Assembly: GCA_027924585.1 (NCBI GenBank)
Contig: BSBM01002110.1
Location: 434,001 to 498,000, forward strand
Source of the DNA: Larix kaempferi
Lineage: Eukaryota > Streptophyta > Pinopsida > Pinales > Pinaceae
Direction: 5' to 3'
DNA: 64,000 nucleotides
The notes beneath the pieces were generated by a model. The model ran no database searches, was not told where the DNA came from, and saw only the letters and a list, made by a program, of their open reading frames with translations. Positions 1 to 13,621 of the stretch are shown piece after piece. The translations under genes were made by a program, and so were the position numbers. How positions within the stretch are numbered: position 1 is the first letter of the stretch; every line of letters begins with the position of its first letter.

Positions 1-5
1 ACTTT

Positions 6-3000
6 GATCAACTTCTGGGAATTGAAATTTGAGAATGGATTTGGATGTCTCGTTAGTAGACAAGTGCGCACGCCAACTTTCGTGACGTTCCAAGCTATTT
101 TCTTGCCCTTTAAGCCTAAGTCTAGTGAAAACGCACGATAAATTTTCAACTTTGACCAACTTCTCGTAATTGAAATTTGAGAATAGTTTTGGATGTCCCT
201 TTGGTAGACAAGCGTCCACACCAACTTTCGTGACGTTCCGAGCTATTTTCTCCCCCTTTAAGCCCAAGTCTAGCGAAAACGCACGGTCAAGTTTCAAATT
301 TGACCAACTTCTCGGAATTGAAAATTGAGCATAGATTTGGTTGTCCCGTTGGTAGACAAATGCGCACGCCAACTTTCGTGACGTTCCGAGCTATTTTCTC
401 ACCCTTTAAGCCTAAGTCTAGCGAAAATGCACTGTCGATTTTCAACTTTGACCAACTTCTCGGAATTTAAATTTGAGAATAGATTTGGATGTCACATTGG
501 TAGACGAGCGTCCACGCCAACTTTCGTGACGCTCCGAGCTATTTTCACACCCTTTAAGCCCAAGTCGAGCGAAAACGCACGATCGAGTTTCAACTTCGAC
601 TAACCTCTCGGAATTGAAATTTGAGAATAGTTTTGGATGTCCCATTGGTAGACAAGCGTCCACACCAACTTTCGTGACGTTCCGAGCTATTTTCTCCCCC
701 TTTAAGCCCCACTCTAGAGAAAACGCACGATCGCGATTCATCTTTGACCAACTTCTCGGAATTGAAAATTGAGAATAGATTTGGATGTCCCATTTGTAGA
801 CATGCGCGCACAGCAACTTTCATGACTTTACGACCTAATTTCACGCCCTTTATTCCCAAGTCTAGTGAAAACCCATGGTGGCATTTTGACTTTGACCAAC
901 TTCTGGGAATTGAAATTTGAAAATAGATTTGGATGTCCCATTGGTAGACAAGCGTGCACGCCAACTTTCGTGATGTTCCGAGCTATTTTCTGCCCCTTTA
1001 AGCCCAAGTCTAGCGAAAACGCACGTTCGAGTTTCAACTTTCACAAACATTTCGGAATTAAAATTTGAGAATAGTTTTGGATGTACCATTGGTAGACAAG
1101 CGTCCACACCAACTTTCGTGACATTCCGAGCTATTTTATCGCCCTTCAAGCCCAACTCTAGCGAAAACGTAGGGTCGAGTTTCGACTTTCACCAACTTCT
1201 CAGAATTCAAAATTGAGCATAGATTTGGATGTCCCATTTGTAGACATGTGTGCACAGCAACTTTCGTGATGTTACGAGCTAATTTCACACCCTTTAAGCA
1301 CAAGTCTAGCGAAAACGCATGGTGGCGTTTCGACTTTGACCAACTTCTCGGAATTGAAATTTGAGAATAGATTTGGATGTCCCCTTGGTAGACAAGTGCG
1401 CACGCCAACTTTCATGACGTTCCAACCTATTTTCTCGCCCTTTAAGCCCAAGTCTAGCGAAAACACACGACAAATTTTCAACTTTGACCAACTTCTCGGA
1501 ATTTAAATTTGAGAATAGATTTGGATGTCCCATTGGTAGACAAGCATCCACACCAACTTTCGTGACATTCCAAGCTATTTTCTTCCCATTTAAGCCCAAC
1601 TCTAGAGAAAACGCACGGTCGCGTTTCATCTTTGACCAACTTCTCGAAATTGAAAATTGAGAATAGATTTGGATGTCCCATTTGTAGACATGCGCGCAGA
1701 GCAACTTTCGTGACATTACGAGCTAATTTCACATCATTTAAGCCCAATTCTAGCGAAAACGCACGATCGAGTTTCAACTTTGACCAACTTCTCGGAATTG
1801 AAATTTGAGAATAGATTTGGATGTCCCATTGGTAGACAAGCGTGCACGCCAACTTTCGTGACGTTCCGAGCTATTTTCTGCCCCTTTAAGCCCAAGTCTA
1901 GCGAAAATGCACGGTCGATTTTCAACTTTGACCAACTTCTCGGAATTTAAATTTGAGAATGGATTTGGATGTCACATTGGTAGACGAGCGTCCACGCCAA
2001 CTTTCGTAACGTTCAGAGCTATTTTCTCCCCCTTTAAGCCCAAATCTAGCGAAAACGCACGGTCGAGTTTCGAATTCGACCAACTTCTCGGAATTAAAAA
2101 TTGAGCATAGATTTGGATGTCCCGTTGGTAGACAAATGCGCACGCCAACTTTTGTCACATTACGAGCTAATTTCACACCCTTTAAGGTCAAGTCGAGCGA
2201 AAAAGCACGGTCGAGTTTCGAATTTGACCAACTTCTCGGAATTGAAAATTGAGCATAGATTTGGATGTCCCGTTGGTAGACAAATGCGCACGCCAACTTT
2301 CGTCACATTCCGAGCTATTTTCTCACCCTTTAAGCCGAAGTCTAGCGAAAATGCACGGTCGATTCTCAACTTTGACCAACTTATCAGAGTTGAAATTTGA
2401 AAATAGATTTGGATATCCCGTTGGTAGGCAAGTGCACATGCCAACTTTCGTGACGTTACGAGCTATTTTCTTCGCCTTTAAGCTCAACTCTAGCAAAAAC
2501 GCACGGTCGAGTTTCGAATTTGACCAACTTCTCGGAATTGAAAACTGAGCATAGATTTGGATGTCCCGTTGGTAGACAAATGCGCACGCCAACTTTCGTG
2601 ACGTTCCGAGCTATTTTCTCACATATTAAGCCTAAGTCTAGCGAAAACGCACGGTCGAGTTTTGAATTTGACCAACTTCTCGGAGTTGAAAATTGAGCAT
2701 AGACTTGGATGTCCCGTTGGTAGACGAGCGTCCGCGCCAACTTTCGTAACGTTCCGAGCTATTCTCACACCCTTTAAGCCCAAGTCTAGCGAAAACGCAC
2801 GATCGAGTTTCAACTTTGATTAACTTCTCGGAATTGAAATTTGAGAATAGATTTGGATGTCCCGTTGGTAGACGAATGCGCACGCCAATTTTCATGACGT
2901 TCCGAGCTATTTTCTCATGCTTTAACCCTAAGTCCATCGAAAATGCACGGTCAATTTTCAACTTTGACCAACTTCTCAGAATTTAAATTTGAGAATGGAT

Positions 3001-3409
3001 TTGGATGTCACATTGGTAGACGAGCGTCCACGCCAACTTTCGTGACGTTCCGAGCTATTTTCACACCCTTTAAGCCCAAGTCTAGCGAAAACGCACGATG
3101 GAGTTTCAACTTTGACCAACTTCTCGGAATTGAAATTTGAGAATAGTTTTGGATGTCCCATTGGTAGAAAAGCGTCCACACCAACTTTCATGACGTTGCG
3201 AGCTATTTTCATCCCATTTAAGCCCAACTCTACAGAAAACGCACAGTCGCGTTTCATCTTTGACCAACTTCTCGGAATTGAAAATTGAGAATATATTTGG
3301 ATGTCCCATTTGTACACATGCACGCACAGCACCTTTCATGACGTTACGAGCTATTTTCACGCCCTTTATTCCCAAGTCTAGTGAAAACCCATGGTGGCAT
3401 TTCGACTTT
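6..3409. repeat. HOR copy 1 (reference 23-mer)
   Basis: This copy is used as the reference. Monomers M1 to M23 start at 6, 154, 302, 450, 598, 746, 894, 1042, 1190, 1338, 1486, 1634, 1782, 1930, 2078, 2226, 2374, 2522, 2670, 2818, 2966, 3114 and 3262. All are exactly 148 bp. Judged by the block after TTTGGATGT, they fall into classes: A (M2, 5, 8, 11, 22), B (M6, 9, 12, 23), C (M1, 7, 10, 13, and M17 loosely), D (M3, 15, 16, 18, 20) and E (M4, 14, 19, 21). Private variants include a TTTAACCC word at 2921, shared with copy 4. Confidence 0.95.
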
Positions 3410-6400
3410 GATCAACTTCTGGGAATTGAAATTTGAGAATGGATTTGGATGTCTCGTTAGTAGACAAGTGCGCACACCAACTTTCGTGACGTTCCAATCT
3501 ATTTTCTTGCCCTTTAAGCCTAAGTCTAGTGAAAACGCACGGTAAATTTTCAACTTTGACCAACTTCTCGTAATTGAAATTTGAGAATAGTTTTGGATGT
3601 CCCTTTGGTAGACAAGCGTCCACACCAACTTTCGTGACGTTCCGAGCTATTTTCTCCCCCTTTAAGCCCAAGTCTAGCGAAAACGCACGGTCAAGTTTCA
3701 AATTTGACCAACTTCTCGGAATTGAAAATTGAGCATAGATTTGGTTGTCCCGTTGGTAGACAAATGCGCACGCCAACTTTCGTGACGTTCCGAGCTATTT
3801 TCTCACCCTTTAAGCCTAAGTCTAGCGAAAATGCACTGTCGATTTTCAACTTTGACCAACTTCTCGGAATTTAAATTTGAGAATAGATTTGGATGTCACA
3901 TTGGTAGACGAGCGTCCACGCCAACTTTCGTGACGCTCCGAGCTATTTTCACACCCTTTAAGCCCAAGTCGAGCGAAAACGCACGATCGAGTTTCAACTT
4001 CGACTAACCTCTCGGAATTGAAATTTGAGAATAGTTTTGGATGTCCCATTGGTAGACAAGCGTCCACACCAACTTTCGTGACGTTCCGAGCTATTTTCTC
4101 CCCCTTTAAGCCCCACTCTAGAGAAAACGCACGATTGCGATTCATATTTGACCAACTTCTCGGAATTGAAAATTGAGAATAGATTTGGATGTCCCATTTG
4201 TAGACATGCGCGCACAGCAACTTTCATGACTTTACGACCTAATTTCACGCCCTTTATTCCCAAGTCTAGTGAAAACCCATGGTGGCATTTTGACTTTGAC
4301 CAACTTCTGGGAATTGAAATTTGAAAATAGATTTGGATGTCCCATTGGTAGACAAGCGTGCACGCCAACTTTCGTGATGTTCCGAGCTATTTTCTGCCCC
4401 TTTAAGCCCAAGTCTAGCGAAAACGCACGTTCGAGTTTCAACTTTCACAAACATTTCGGAATTAAAATTTGAGAATAGTTTTGGATGTACCATTGGTAGA
4501 CAAGCGTCCACACCAACTTTCGTGACATTCCGAGCTATTTTATCGCCCTTCAAGCCCAACTCTAGCGAAAACGTAGGGTCGAGTTTCGACTTTCACCAAC
4601 TTCTCAGAATTCAAAATTGAGCATAGATTTGGAAGTCCCATTTGTAGACATGTGTGCACAGCAACTTTCGTGATGTTACGAGCTAATTTCACACCCTTTA
4701 AGCACAAGTCTAGCGAAAACGCATGGTGGCGTTTCGACTTTGACCAACTTCTCGGAATTGAAATTTGAGAATAGATTTGGATGTCCCCTTGGTAGACAAG
4801 TGCGCACGCCAACTTTCATGACGTTCCAACCTATTTTATCGCCCTTTAAGCCCAAGTCTAGCGAAAACACACGGCAAATTTTCAACTTTGACCAACTTCT
4901 CGGAATTTAAATTTGAGAATAGATTTGGATGTCCCATTGGTAGACAAGCATCCACACCAACTTTCGTGACATTCCAAGCTATTTTCTTCCCATTTAAGCC
5001 CAACTCTAGAGAAAACGCACGGTCGCGTTTCATCTTTGACCAACTTCTCGAAATTGAAAATTGAGAATAGATTTGGATGTCCCATTTGTAGACATGCGCG
5101 CACAGCAACTTTCGTGACATTACGAGCTAATTTCACATCATTTAAGCCCAATTCTAGCGAAAACGCACGATCGAGTTTCAACTTTGACCAACTTCTCGGA
5201 ATTGAAATTTGAGAATAGATTTGGATGTCCCATTGGTAGACAAGCGTGCACGCCAACTTTCGTGACGTTCCGAGCTATTTTCTGCCCCTTTAAGCCCAAG
5301 TCTAGCGAAAATGCACGGTCGATTTTCAACTTTGACCAACTTCTCGGAATTTAAATTTGAGAATGGATTTGGATGTCACATTGGTAGACGAGCGTCCACG
5401 CCAACTTTCGTAACGTTCAGAGCTATTTTCTCCCCCTTTAAGCCCAAATCTAGCGAAAACGCACGGTCGAGTTTCGAATTTGACCAACTTCTCGGAATTA
5501 AAAATTGAGCATAGATTTGGATGTCCCGTTGGTAGACAAATGCGCACGCCAACTTTTGTCACATTACGAGCTAATTTCACACCCTTTAAGGTCAAGTCGA
5601 GCGAAAAAGCACGGTCGAGTTTCGAATTTGACCAACTTCTCGGAATTGAAAATTGAGCATAGATTTGGATGTCCCGGTCGTAGACAAATGCGCACGCCAA
5701 CTTTCGTCACATTCCGAGCTATTTTCTCACCCTTTAAGCCGAAGTCTAGCGAAAATGCACGGTTGATTCTCAACTTTGACCAACTTATCAGAGTTGAAAT
5801 TTGAAAATAGATTTGGATATCCCGTTGGTAGGCAAGTGCACATGCCAACTTTCGTGACGTTACGAGCTATTTTCTTCGCCTTTAAGCTCAACTCTAGCAA
5901 AAACGCACGGTCGAGTTTCGAATTTGACCAACTTCTCGGAATTGAAAACTGAGCATAGATTTGGATGTCCCGTTGGTAGACAAATGCGCACGCCAACTTT
6001 CGTGACGTTCCGAGCTATTTTCTCACATATTAAGCCTAAGTCTAGCGAAAACGCACGGTCGAGTTTTGAATTTGACCAACTTCTCGGAGTTGAAAATTGA
6101 GCATAGACTTGGATGTCCCGTTGGTAGACGAGCGTCCGCGCCAACTTTCGTAACGTTCCGAGCTATTCTCACACCCTTTAAGCCCAAGTCTAGCGAAAAC
6201 GCACGATCGAGTTTCAACTTTGATTAACTTCTCGGAATTGAAATTTGAGAATAGATTTGGATGTCCCGTTGGTAGACGAATGCGCACGCCAATTTTCATG
6301 ACGTTCCGAGCTATTTTCTCATGCTTTAAGCCTAAGTCCATCGAAAATGCACGGTCAATTTTCAACTTTGACCAACTTCTCAGAATTTAAATTTGAGAAT

Positions 6401-6813
6401 GGATTTGGATGTCACATTGGTCGACGAGCGTCCACGCCAACTTTCGTGACGTTCCGAGCTATTTTCACACCCTTTAAGCCCAAGTCTAGCGAAGACGCAC
6501 GATGGAGTTTCAACTTTGACCAACTTCTCGGAATTGAAATTTGAGAATAGTTTTGGATGTCCCATTGGTAGAAAAGCGTCCACACCAACTTTCGTGACGT
6601 TCCGAGCTATTTTCATCCCATTTAAGCCCAACTCTACAGAAAACGCACAGTCGCGTGTCATCTTTGACCAACTTCTCGGAATTGAAAATTGAGAATATAT
6701 TTGGATGTCCCATTTGTACACATGCATGCACAGCACCTTTCATGACGTTACGAGCTATTTTCACGCCCTTTATTCCCAAGTCTAGTTAAAACCCATGGTG
6801 GCATTTCGACTTT
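3410..6813. repeat. HOR copy 2 (23-mer)
   Basis: Full 23-mer with the same monomer order as copy 1. Marker variants: T at 3498 (CCAATCTATT), A at 4838 (CTATTTTATC), CCCGGTCGTAG near 5674 (private), TCGACGAG at 6421 and AGTTAAAACC at 6784. Several of these recur exactly 10,212 bp downstream in copy 5. Confidence 0.95.
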
Positions 6814-9800
6814 GATCAACTTCTGGGAATTGAAATTTGAGAATGGATTTGGATGTCTCGTTAGTAGACAAGTGCGCACGCCAACTTTCGTGACGTTCCA
6901 AGCTATTTTCTTGCCCTTTAAGCCTAAGTCTAGTGAAAACGCACGATAAATTTTCAACTTTGACCAACTTCTCGTAATTGAAATTTGAGAATAGTTTTGG
7001 ATGTCCCTTTGGTAGACAAGCGTCCACACCAACTTTCGTGACGTTCCGAGCTATTTTCTCCCCCTTTAAGCCCAAGTCTAGCGAAAACGCACGGTCAAGT
7101 TTCAAATTTGACCAACTTCTCGGAATTGAAAATTGAGCATAGATTTGGTTGTCCCGTTGGTAGACAAATGCGCACGCCAACTTTCGTGACGTTCCGAGCT
7201 ATTTTCTCACCCTTTAAGCCTAAGTCTAGCGAAAATGCACTGTCGATTTTCAACTTTGACCAACTTCTCGGAATTTAAATTTGAGAATAGAGTTGGATGT
7301 CACATTGGTAGACGAGCGTCCACGCCAACTTTCGTGACGCTCCGAGCTATTTTCACACCCTTTAAGCCCAAGTCGAGCGAAAACGCACGATCGAGTTTCA
7401 ACTTCGACTAACCTCTCGGAATTGAAATTTGAGAATAGTTTTGGATGTCCCATTGGTAGACAAGCGTCCACACCAACTTTCGTGACGTTCCGAGCTATTT
7501 TCTCCCCCTTTAAGCCCCACTCTAGAGAAAACGCACGATCGCGATTCATCTTTGACCAACTTCTCGGAATTGAAAATTGAGAATAGATTTGGATGTCCCA
7601 TTTGTAGACATGCGCGCACAGCAACTTTCATGACTTTACGACCTAATTTCACGCCCTTTATTCCCAAGTCTAGTGAAAACCCATGGTGGCATTTTGACTT
7701 TGACCAACTTCTGGGAATTGAAATTTGAAAATAGATTTGGATGTCCCATTGGTAGACAAGCGTGCACGCCAACTTTCGTGATGTTTCGAGCTATTTTCTG
7801 CCCCTTTAAGCCCAAGTCTAGCGAAAACGCACGTTCGAGTTTCAACTTTCACAAACATTTCGGAATTAAAATTTGAGAATAGTTTTGGATGTACCATTGG
7901 TAGACAAGCGTCCACACCAACTTTCGTGACATTCCGAGCTATTTTATCGCCCTTCAAGCCCAACTCTAGCGAAAACGTAGGGTCGAGTTTCGACTTTCAC
8001 CAACTTCTCAGAATTCAAAATTGAGCATAGATTTGGATGTCCCATTTGTAGACATGTGTGCACAGCAACTTTCGTGATGTTACGAGCTAATTTCACACCC
8101 TTTAAGCACAAGTCTAGCGAAAACGCATGGTGGCGTTTCGACTTTGACCAACTTCTCGGAATTGAAATTTGAGAATAGATTTGGATGTCCCCTTGGTAGA
8201 CAAGTGCGCACGCCAACTTTCATGACGTTCCAACCTATTTTATCGCCCTTTAAGCCCAAGTCTAGCGAAAACACACGGCAAATTTTCAACTTTGACCAAC
8301 TTCTCGGAATTTAAATTTGAGAATAGATTTGGATGTCCCATTGGTAGACAAGCATCCACACCAACTTTCGTGACATTCCAAGCTATTTTCTTCCCATTTA
8401 AGCCCAACTCTAGAGAAAACGCACGGTCGTGTTTCATCTTTGACCAACTTCTCGAAATTGAAAATTGAGAATAGATTTGGATGTCCCATTTGTAGACATG
8501 CGCGCAGAGCAACTTTCGTGACATTACGAGCTAATTTCACATCATTTAAGCCCAATTCTAGCGAAAACGCACGATCGAGTTTCAACTTTGACCAACTTCT
8601 CGGAATTGAAATTTGAGAATAGATTTGGATGTCCCATTGGTAGACAAGCGTGCACGCCAACTTTCGTGACGTTCCGAGCTATTTTCTGCCCCTTTAAGCC
8701 CAAGTCTAGCGAAAATGCACGGTCGATTTTCAACTTTGACCAACTTCTCGGAATTTAAATTTGAGAATGGATTTGGATGTCACATTGGTAGACGAGCGTC
8801 CACGCCAACTTTCGTAACGTTCAGAGCTATTTTCTCCCCCTTTAAGCCCAAATCTAGCGAAAACGCACGGTCGAGTTTCGAATTTGACCAACTTCTCGGA
8901 ATTAAAAATTGAGCATAGATTTGGATGTCCCGTTGGTAGACAAATGCGCACGCCAACTTTTGTCACATTACGAGCTAATTTCACACCCTTTAAGGTCAAG
9001 TCGAGCGAAAAAGCACGGTCGAGTTTCGAATTTGACCAACTTCTCGGAATTGAAAATTGAGCATAGATTTGGATGACCCGTTGGTAGACAAATGCGCACG
9101 CCAACTTTCGTCACATTCCGAGCTATTTTCTCACCCTTTAAGCCGAAGTCTAGCGAAAATGCACGGCCGATTCTCAACTTTGACCAACTTATCAGAGTTG
9201 AAATTTGAAAATAGATTTGGATATCCCGTTGGTAGGCAAGTGCACATGCCAACTTTCGTGACGTTACGAGCTATTTTCTTCGCCTTTAAGCTCAACTCTA
9301 GCAAAAACGCACGGTCGAGTTTCGAATTTGACCAACTTCTCGGAATTGAAAACTGAGCATAGATTTGGATGTCCCGTTGGTAGACAAATGCGCACGCCAA
9401 CTTTCGTGACGTTCCGAGCTATTTTCTCACATATTAAGCCTAAGTCTAGCGAAAACGCACGGTCGAGTTTTGAATTTGACCAACTTCTCGGAGTTGAAAA
9501 TTGAGCATAGACTTGGATGTCCCGTTGGTAGACGAGCGTCCGCGCCAACTTTCGTAACGTTCCGAGCTATTCTCACACCCTTTAAGCCCAAGTCTAGCGA
9601 AAACGCACGATCGAGTTTCAACTTTGATTAACTTCTCGGAATTGAAATTTGAGAATAGATTTGGATGTCCCGTTGGTAGACGAATGCGCACGCCAATTTT
9701 CATGACGTTCCGAGCTATTTTCTCATGCTTTAAGCCTAAGTCCATCGAAAATGCACGGTCAATTTTCAACTTTGACCAACTTCTCAGAATTTAAATTTGA

Positions 9801-10217
9801 GAATGGATTTGGATGTCACATTGCTAGACGGGCGTCCACGCCAACTTTCGTGACGTTCCGAGCTATTTTCACACCCTTTAAGCCCAAGTCTAGCGAAGAC
9901 GCACGATGGAGTTTCAACTTTGACCAACTTCTCGGAATTGAAATTTGAGAATAGTTTTGGATGTCCCATTGGTAGAAAAGCGTCCACACCAACTTTCGTG
10001 ACGTTGCGAGCTATTTTCATCCCATTTAAGCCCAACTCTACAGAAAACGCACAGTCGCGTTTCATCTTTGACCAACTTCTCGGAATTGAAAATTGAGAAT
10101 ATATTTGGATGTCCCATTTGTACACATGCACGCACAGCACCTTTCATTACGTTACGAGCTATTTTCACGCCCTTTATTCCCAAGTCTAGTGAAAACCCAT
10201 GGTGGCATTTCGACTTT
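6814..10217. repeat. HOR copy 3 (23-mer)
   Basis: Full 23-mer. Marker variants: GGATGACCCG at 9071 and GCACGGCCGA at 9161, both shared with copy 6 at +10,212 bp, and a private TGCTAGACGGGCG near 9822. Confidence 0.95.
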
Positions 10218-13200
10218 GATCAACTTCTGGGAATTGAAATTTGAGAATGGATTTGGATGTCTCGTTAGTAGACAAGTGCGCACGCCAACTTTCGTGACGT
10301 TCCAAGCTATTTTCTTGCCCTTTAAGCCTAAGTCTAGTGAAAACGCACGGTAAATTTTCAACTTTGACCAACTTCTCGTAATTGAAATTTGAGAATAGTT
10401 TTGGATGTCCCTTTGGTAGACAACCGTCCACACCAACTTTCGTGACGTTCCGAGCTATTTTCTCCCCCTTTAAGCCCAAGTCTAGCGAAAACGCACGGTC
10501 AAGTTTCAAATTTGACCAACTTCTCGGAATTGAAAATTGAGCATAGATTTGGTTGTCCCGTTGGTAGACAAATGCGCACGCCAACTTTCGTGACGTTCCG
10601 AGCTATTTTCTCACCCTTTAAGCCTAAGTCTAGCGAAAATGCATTGTCGATTTTCAACTTTGACCAACTTCTCGGAATTTAAATTTGAGAATAGATTTGG
10701 ATGTCACATTGGTAGACGAGCGTCCACGCCAACTTTCGTGACGCTCCGAGCTATTTTCACACCCTTTAAGCCCAAGTCGAGCGAAAACGCACGATCGAGT
10801 TTCAACTTCGACTAACCTCTCGGAATTGAAATTTGAGAATAGTTTTGGATGTCCCATTGGTAGACAAGCGTCCACACCAACTTTCGTGACGTTCCGAGCT
10901 ATTTTCTCCCCCTTTAAGCCCCACTCTAGAGAAAACGCACGATCGCGATTCATCTTTGACCAACTTCTCGGAATTGAAAATTGAGAATAGATTTGGATGT
11001 CCCATTTGTAGACATGCGCGCACAGCAACTTTCATGACTTTACGACCTAATTTCACGCCCTTTATTCCCAAGTCTAGTGAAAACCCATGGTGGCATTTTG
11101 ACTTTGACCAACTTCTGGGAATTGAAATTTGAAAATAGATTTGGATGTCCCATTGGTAGACAAGCGTGCACGCCAACTTTCGTGATGTTCCGAGCTATTT
11201 TCTGCCCCTTTAAGCCCAAGTCTAGCGAAAACGCACGTTCGAGTTTCAACTTTCACAAACATTTCGGAATTAAAATTTGAGAATAGTTTTGGATGTACCA
11301 TTGGTAGACAAGCGTCCACACCAACTTTCGTGACATTCCGAGCTATTTTATCGCCCTTCAAGCCCAACTCTAGCGAAAACGTAGGGTCGAGTTTCGACTT
11401 TCACCAACTTCTCAGAATTCAAAATTGAGCATAGATTTGGATGTCCCATTTGTAGACATGTGTGCACAGCAACTTTCGTGATGTTACGAGCTAATTTCAC
11501 ACCCTTTAAGCACAAGTCTAGCGAAAACGCATGGTGGCGTTTCGACTTTGACCAACTTCTCGGAATTGAAATTTGAGAATAGATTTGGATGTCCCCTTGG
11601 TAGACAAGTGCGCACGCCAACTTTCATGACGTTCCAACCTATTTTATCGCCCTTTAAGCCCAAGTCTAGCGAAAACACACGGCAAATTTTCAACTTTGAC
11701 CAACTTCTCGGAATTTAAATTTGAGAATAGATTTGGATGTCCCATTGGTAGACAAGCATCCACACCAACTTTCGTGACATTCCAAGCTATTTTCTTCCCA
11801 TTTAAGCCCAACTCTAGAGAAAACGCACGGTCGCGTTTCATCTTTGACCAACTTCTCGAAATTGAAAATTGAGAATAGATTTGGATGTCCCATTTGTAGA
11901 CATGCGCGCACAGCAACTTTCGTGACATTACGAGCTAATTTCACATCATTTAAGCCCAATTCTAGCGAAAACGCACGATCGAGTTTCAACTTTGACCAAC
12001 TTCTCGGAATTGAAATTTGAGAATAGATTTGGATGTCCCATTGGTAGACAAGCGTGCACGCCAACTTTCGTGACGTTCCGAGCTATTTTCTGCCCCTTTA
12101 AGCCCAAGTCTAGCGAAAATGCACGGTCGATTTTCAACTTTGACCAACTTCTCGGAATTTAAATTTGAGAATGGATTTGGATGTCACATTGGTAGACGAG
12201 CGTCCACGCCAACTTTCGTAACGTTCAGAGCTATTTTCTCCCCCTTTAAGCCCAAATCTAGCGAAAACGCACGGTCGAGTTTCGAATTTGACCAACTTCT
12301 CGGAATTAAAAATTGAGCATAGATTTGGATGTCCCGTTGGTAGACAAATGCGCACGCCAACTTTTGTCACATTACGAGCTAATTTCACACCCTTTAAGGT
12401 CAAGTCGAGCGAAAAAGCACGGTCGAGTTTCGAATTTGACCAACTTCTCGGAATTGAAAATTGAGCATAGATTTGGATGTCCCGTTGGTAGACAAATGCG
12501 CACGCCAACTTTCGTCACATTCCGAGCTATTTTCTCACCCTTTAAGCCGAAGTCTAGCGAAAATGCACGGTCGATTCTCAACTTTGACCAACTTATCAGA
12601 GTTGAAATTTGAAAATAGATTTGGATATCCCGTTGGTAGGCAAGTGCACATGCCAACTTTCGTGACGTTACGAGCTATTTTCTTCGCCTTTAAGCTCAAC
12701 TCTAGCAAAAACGCACGGTCGAGTTTCGAATTTGACCAACTTCTCGGAATTGAAAACTGAGCATAGATTTGGATGTCCCGTTGGTAGACAAATGCGCACG
12801 CCAACTTTCGTGACGTTCCGAGCTATTTTCTCACATATTAAGCCTAAGTCTAGCGAAAACGCACGGTCGAGTTTTGAATTTGACCAACTTCTCGGAGTTG
12901 AAAATTGAGCATAGACTTGGATGTCCCGTTGGTAGACGAGCGTCCGCGCCAACTTTCGTAACGTTCCGAGCTATTCTCACACCCTTTAAGCCCAAGTCTA
13001 GCGAAAATGCACGATCGAGTTTCAACTTTGATTAACTTCTAGGAATTGAAATTTGAGAATAGATTTGGATGTCCCGTTGGTAGACGAATGCGCACGCCAA
13101 TTTTCATGACGTTCCGAGCTATTTTCTCATGCTTTAACCCTAAGTCCATCGAAAATGCACGGTCAATTTTCAACTTTGACCAACTTCTCAGAATTTAAAT

Positions 13201-13621
13201 TTGAGAATGGATTTGGATGTCACATTGGTAGACGAGCGTCCACGCCAACTTTCGTGACGTTCCGAGCTATTTTCACACCCTTTAAGCCCAAGTCCAGCGA
13301 AAACGCACGATGGAGTTTCAACTTTGACCAACTTCTCGGAATTGAAATTTGAGAATAGTTTTGGATGTCCCATTGGTAGAAAAGCGTCCACACCAACTTT
13401 CGTGACGTTGCGAGCTATTTTCATCCCATTTAAGCCCAACTCTACAGAAAACGCACAGTCGCGTTTCATCTTTGACCAACTTCTCGGAATTGAAAATTGA
13501 GAATATATTTGGATGTCCCATTTGTACACATGCACGCACAGCACCTTTCATGACGTTACGAGCTATTTTCACGCCCTTTATTCCCAAGTCTAGTGAAAAC
13601 CCATGGTGGCATTTCGACTTT
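10218..13621. repeat. HOR copy 4 (23-mer)
   Basis: Full 23-mer. It shares the TTTAACCC word (13133) with copy 1 at an offset of 10,212 bp. Its M19 carries AATGCACGATCG near 13006 and its M20 begins ATTAACTTCTAGG near 13031, where other copies read CTCGG. Confidence 0.95.

Noticed and set aside
154-301. CENP-B box in the monomer (TTTCGTGACGTTCCGAG)
   Set aside because: Only the left TTCG matches; the required A and the CGGG half are absent, and plants are not known to use that box in the mammalian way.
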